From contig JBMYRC010000084.1 of the NCBI GenBank assembly GCA_049601975.1, positions 1 to 17,211 on the forward strand: a stretch of 17,211 bases of DNA. The letters are read 5' to 3'. Position 1 is the stretch's first letter; the number at the start of each line of letters is the position of its first letter. The stretch comes from UBA6544 sp049601975 (lineage in GTDB: Bacteria; Pseudomonadota; Alphaproteobacteria; UBA8366). The translations under genes were made by a program, and so were the position numbers. The notes under the pieces were generated by a model. The model was not told where the DNA came from and searched no databases. It saw nothing but the letters and a program-made list of their open reading frames with translations. This document shows, piece by piece, positions 14,012 to 17,211 of the stretch.

Positions 14012-15727
14012 ATGCATGATCTGGTCATACGGAACGCGAACATCGTCGATGGCACCGGCGCGGACGCGTATTCAGGCGATATCGCGATCGATGGCGGGAC
14101 CATCGCCCAAGTCGGCGGGACCGCCGGTGCGGGCAAACGAGAGATCGCGGCGAATGGCGCCATGGCCTCTCCCGGCTGGGTCGATGTGCACACGCACTAC
14201 GACGGCCAGGTCACCTGGGACCCTGTGGTCAGCCCCTCTAGCTGGCATGGGGTCACCAGTATTGTCATGGGCAATTGCGGCGTCGGCTTCGCGCCAGTCA
14301 AGCCGAGCGACCACAACATGCTGATCGAGCTGATGGAAGGCGTGGAAGACATCCCGAGCGCCGCGCTGCACGAGGGTGTGCCGTGGAACTGGGAGAGTTT
14401 TCCGGAATTCATGGATGCGCTTGAGGCTATGCCGCGCGCCATCGATGTTGCGACACAAGTGCCACACAATCCGGTCCGCGCCTATGTTATGGGCGAAGAT
14501 GCAGGCACCGACCGCACCTCCACGACTGAAGAGCGCGAGAAGATGGCTGCCATCGTCGCCGAGGGAATGGTGTCGGGCGCGCTCGGGTTCACCACGTCGC
14601 GCACAAAATTCCACCGCACCTCGAGCGGTGACCACGTCCCGAGCCACTTCGCCGATTTGGAGGAGTTGCGCACCATCGTGCAATCGCTGAAGAGCCACGG
14701 CGACGGAGTCATCGGCCTGCTCTGCGATTTCGATGAGCCGGAAAAAGATATCGCCGGATTTCGCCAACTCGCCGTCGAATCGGGCCGCCCACTCTATTAC
14801 CTGCTGGTTCAATTCGACGAACATCCGGACCGCTGGCGCAAGGTATTGGAACTCTCGCGCCCCGGCGATGACGGGGCCGTTATCCACCCGCAAGTGTGTC
14901 CGCGCCCAGTCGGCTTCTTCCTCGGCCTCGAATGCACGTTCAATCCGTTCGTCAGCCGTGGGGCCTATCGCGAAATAGCGGACTTGCCGCTCGACGAGCG
15001 CGTCAAACGCATGCGCGATCCGGAAGTGCGTCGCAAAATTCTCTCTCAGGTGCGCGATCACAAGTCGAACCTGATGCAGCAGGTGACCGGTGCTTTCGAC
15101 AAAATGTACCGCTTGGGCGATCCGCCGAATTACGAGCCGTCAGAAGCGGACAGCATCCTCTCCATCGCCAAGCGCGAAGGGCGTGAGCCCCAGGAGGTCG
15201 CCTATGACATGCTTTTGGAGCGCGACGGACATGAGCTTATCTACCTGCCGTTCACCAACTATACCGACCGTAATCACGAAGTAATCCTGGAGATGCTGCG
15301 CGACGAACAGTCACTGTTCGGGCTCGGCGATGGCGGCGCGCATTGCGGGCTGATCTGCGATGCGACGATCCCCACATATCTGCTGACCCACTGGGTGCGC
15401 GACCGCAAACGCGGCGACCGTTTGCCGCTGGAATGGATCATCAAACGCCAGACCCGGGATAACGCTAATTTCTTTGGCCTGCATGATCGCGGCGTCTTGG
15501 CTCCGGGCATGAAGGCGGACGTGAATCTGATTGACATGGATCGGCTGACCCTACGCCCGCCGCATATCGTCCACGATTTGCCGGCCGGCGGCCGCCGATT
15601 GGTGCAGGAAGCGGACGGTTATCTGGCGACGATCCAATCAGGCGCAGTAACCTTCGAGGAAGGCACGCATACAGGTGCGCTGCCCGGCAGACTGGTGCGC
15701 GGTCGACAAAAAGGACCAGCAACATAG
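14012..15727 (+). CDS. N-acyl-D-amino-acid deacylase-type amidohydrolase
   Basis: This 571-residue cytoplasmic amidohydrolase belongs to the D-aminoacylase/N-acyl-D-aspartate (glutamate) deacylase family, which hydrolyses the amide of N-acyl-D-amino acids. The small beta domain (LVIRNANIVDGTGADAYSGD) precedes the TIM barrel. The metal residues are VDVHTHYDGQ (His60, His62), Cys89 in GNCGVGF (the family's cysteine zinc ligand) and Asp440 in GLGDGGAH. The C-terminal strand region DRGVLAPGMKADVNLID is typical of amidohydrolases. It is longer than classical D-aminoacylase (about 480), like many uncharacterised homologues annotated only as amidohydrolase. A GGAGG site 8 bases before the ATG makes the start firm. 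The stop TAG shares its last base with the GTG of the next gene, so the two are translated together. The substrate could be a ureide or cyclic amide instead. Confidence 0.88.
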   Translation: MHDLVIRNANIVDGTGADAYSGDIAIDGGTIAQVGGTAGAGKREIAANGAMASPGWVDVHTHYDGQVTWDPVVSPSSWHGVTSIVMGNCGVGFAPVKPSDHNMLIELMEGVEDIPSAALHEGVPWNWESFPEFMDALEAMPRAIDVATQVPHNPVRAYVMGEDAGTDRTSTTEEREKMAAIVAEGMVSGALGFTTSRTKFHRTSSGDHVPSHFADLEELRTIVQSLKSHGDGVIGLLCDFDEPEKDIAGFRQLAVESGRPLYYLLVQFDEHPDRWRKVLELSRPGDDGAVIHPQVCPRPVGFFLGLECTFNPFVSRGAYREIADLPLDERVKRMRDPEVRRKILSQVRDHKSNLMQQVTGAFDKMYRLGDPPNYEPSEADSILSIAKREGREPQEVAYDMLLERDGHELIYLPFTNYTDRNHEVILEMLRDEQSLFGLGDGGAHCGLICDATIPTYLLTHWVRDRKRGDRLPLEWIIKRQTRDNANFFGLHDRGVLAPGMKADVNLIDMDRLTLRPPHIVHDLPAGGRRLVQEADGYLATIQSGAVTFEEGTHTGALPGRLVRGRQKGPAT

Positions 15728-16926
15728 TGACGATGACACCCCCTGACGCCGAGGCGCTGACGCGCCTATTGAAGGCGCGCCCTGCCTGGACCGGCATGAT
15801 GTCGGCATCGGACGCGATCGGATTAGAGCCGCGCACGTTACTCCACAGCGGCCCACCGTCGAAGGAACCGCCGGTCGTCCCGACCTTGAACTCTGCTTCC
15901 GTCGCTTGCGTTTTCGAAGGTTGGGCTCAAAACTTAGACGAGGCCGACGCGCTGATCGCCTCCGACAAAATCCGCTTTGCCCCCGCGCAGGACCGCAATG
16001 TCGCCACCCCCTTGGCGGCGGTCGTCTCACCCTCCATGCAACTCGTGGTCATGGCGGATACGTCTGGCTCCGGCGTGCGCGCCTTCGCACCCTTGAACGG
16101 TGGCGGCACCGGCGGTGCGCCCGCCGCGCGTTACGGACGGAAGTCACAAGAAGCACTCGACCTACTGCGCTTCCTGAACGAAGAGATCGCACCCGCCATC
16201 GCGCCCGCTACCGACACAGTGGTCGACTGGTTACCTATAATCGACGACGCGCTGACCAAGGGCGATGATGCCCATCTCCGCCACCTCGAGGCCCATACCA
16301 CGATGATGGCGCTCCTCGGCGAACGGCTTGGCGCAGAGTTCGCGAACTCCAAAGCCGGGGCCTTCGTTGGCGAATGGCCGATTTTTCATCTGAATTTCTG
16401 GATGGCTGCTGCCCGCTGCGCGCTGTCCGCCGCGTCTGGTGTCGACGGCAGTGCGCTGATCACCGCGTTCGGTGGCAACGGCGCACAGTTCGGACTCCAG
16501 GTCAGCGGCCTGCCAGGTCGTTGGTTCACGGCGAACGCGGATGTGCCGCGCGGGAACGTGCGTGCACCCTATACGCTCGAGTCCTGTACCGGTGCGTACG
16601 GGGATAGCGCGCTCGCCGAGGGTTTTGGGTTGGGGGCGATGGCGCTCTCCTACTGCCCCGACATGCAGGCGCTGCACACGGATTTCTGCGACGACGACAT
16701 CTACGACCTGCCCGGCACTTTATTGATGGCGGCGCATCCCGGCTTACCAACATCTGCGGCAAGGGCCGGGCTCTCGGCGCGCACCGTGATCGATAGCGGC
16801 AAGACACCGGTGGTCGAGCTTGGACTTGTCGAGAAGACGGGTGTCGGTGGAGGCTTGGGCGCAGGGCTCTACCAGCCACCACTAGCCCCGTTTGCGGAAG
16901 CCTGCACGGCTCTCGACGCCGGTTAG
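15727..16926 (+). CDS. DUF1116 protein, AllG (oxamate carbamoyltransferase subunit) family
   Basis: This 399-residue protein matches the YlbE/AllG family (DUF1116; E. coli YlbE is about 419). Recognisable blocks in order are TLLHSGPP (about residue 38), FEGWAQNLDEADALIASDKIRF, AAVVSPSMQLVV, FAPLNGGGTGG, the ALTKGDDAHLRHLEA helix, FHLNFWMAAARCALSAA, LITAFGGNGAQFGLQVSGLP followed by WF, GFGLGAMALSY and the C-terminal GVGGGLGAGLYQPP. In E. coli AllF (FdrA), AllG and AllH together form oxamate carbamoyltransferase in the allantoin pathway, cleaving oxalurate to oxamate and carbamoyl phosphate. AllF- and AllH-like genes are not visible here. The start is GTG at 15727, overlapping the deacylase stop by one base, with AAGGA 11 bases upstream; ATG at 15733 is the alternative. 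Context suggests ureide or N-carbamoyl metabolism. Confidence 0.85.
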   Translation: MTMTPPDAEALTRLLKARPAWTGMMSASDAIGLEPRTLLHSGPPSKEPPVVPTLNSASVACVFEGWAQNLDEADALIASDKIRFAPAQDRNVATPLAAVVSPSMQLVVMADTSGSGVRAFAPLNGGGTGGAPAARYGRKSQEALDLLRFLNEEIAPAIAPATDTVVDWLPIIDDALTKGDDAHLRHLEAHTTMMALLGERLGAEFANSKAGAFVGEWPIFHLNFWMAAARCALSAASGVDGSALITAFGGNGAQFGLQVSGLPGRWFTANADVPRGNVRAPYTLESCTGAYGDSALAEGFGLGAMALSYCPDMQALHTDFCDDDIYDLPGTLLMAAHPGLPTSAARAGLSARTVIDSGKTPVVELGLVEKTGVGGGLGAGLYQPPLAPFAEACTALDAG

Positions 16927-16961
16927 TTAGAAGGCTCCTCCTTCGATAAGGGGAAAGCCCC

Positions 16962-17211
16962 ATGAGGAAGAACACCGTCCGCGCAGGTTTCGTCGGCTCC
17001 GACTTTGCCGTGAATATCCACCGGGTCTATGGCACCAATGTGGAAGTCGTCGGCATCCACGCAGGCGACCAAGCCAAAGCTGCGGCTTTCGCCGATGCGC
17101 ATGGCGGCGAGGCCTTCGCCGAACTCGATGCGCTGCTTGAGAAGATCGATGTGCTGCACATCATCGCCCCTTCCTCCCTGCATGAGGCCTTCGCGGTGCG
17201 GGCATTGGAGC
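16962..17211 (+). CDS. Gfo/Idh/MocA-family oxidoreductase, N-terminal part
   Basis: The frame opens at an ATG with AAGGGG 8 bases upstream and runs off the right edge after 83 codons. It begins VRAGFVGSDFAVNIHRVYGT and continues VEVVGIHAGDQAKAAAFADAHGG, then LLEKIDVLHIIAPSSLHEAF. This is the NAD(P)-binding Rossmann fold of the Gfo/Idh/MocA family, in which IDVLHIIAPSSLHEAF is the conserved edge-strand motif near the nicotinamide. The dinucleotide loop reads VGSDFA rather than the usual G-x-G-x-x-A, a subfamily variation. It starts 35 bases after the DUF1116 gene on the same strand and is probably in the same operon. The substrate, often a sugar, inositol or amino-acid-like polyol, cannot be told from this fragment. 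Confidence 0.87.
   Translation, partial: MRKNTVRAGFVGSDFAVNIHRVYGTNVEVVGIHAGDQAKAAAFADAHGGEAFAELDALLEKIDVLHIIAPSSLHEAFAVRALE

Noticed and set aside
14072..15061. 329-codon open frame on the minus strand
   Set aside because: It is antisense to the deacylase, which has clear metal motifs and a ribosome site. The antisense product has no recognisable domain and the typical His/Arg/Ala-rich shadow composition.

Overview
The window looks like a moderately GC-rich alphaproteobacterial chromosome segment, most likely an environmental Rhodospirillales-type genome. This is inferred from gene style: hydantoinase, MaoC, nitronate monooxygenase and PaaK-type ligase families, AGGAG-type ribosome sites, short intergenic gaps and several start/stop overlaps. 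There is no rRNA or other taxonomic marker, so the placement is an inference. I see no tRNA, rRNA, insertion sequence, CRISPR array or intact mobile element. No gap between annotated features exceeds 300 bases.

Layout. (a) 1-2448: the start of a hydantoinase A-type gene (minus strand, cut by the window edge), divergent from an NADPH:quinone oxidoreductase, which converges on an MFS transporter. (b) 2449-2678: a divergent intergenic region with a perfect inverted repeat of 11-bp arms, a strong operator candidate. (c) 2679-7290: a 749-residue metallo-beta-lactamase protein ending in two cyclic-nucleotide-binding-like domains, then glutaminyl-tRNA synthetase (glnS) and a small TPR protein. (d) 7454-10730: a tight four-gene operon with two MaoC hot-dog proteins (one with, one without the catalytic Asp/His), a nitronate monooxygenase/FabK-family flavoprotein and a PaaK-like CoA ligase. 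It reads as a catabolic route that activates an unknown carboxylic acid to a CoA thioester, then hydrates or reduces it.

(e) 10727-13814: a decayed interval on the minus strand. It holds a bile acid:sodium symporter-family gene split by one in-frame TAG, a frameshifted and truncated remnant of a Vsr mismatch endonuclease gene, and a lipoprotein reading frame broken by two in-frame TAG codons. An apparently intact metallo-beta-lactamase gene, with its own promoter and inverted-repeat candidate, sits between the last two. (f) 14012-17211: a plus-strand operon of an N-acyl-D-amino-acid deacylase-type amidohydrolase, a DUF1116 protein of the AllG (oxamate carbamoyltransferase subunit) family, and the start of a Gfo/Idh/MocA oxidoreductase. 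With the hydantoinase at the left edge, this suggests a capacity for degrading amide, ureide or N-acyl compounds.

The most notable items are the cNMP-linked metallo-hydrolase, the active/inactive MaoC pair, the orphan AllG-like gene beside an amidohydrolase, the unannotated vsr remnant, and the palindromes at 2528-2552 and 13059-13078.
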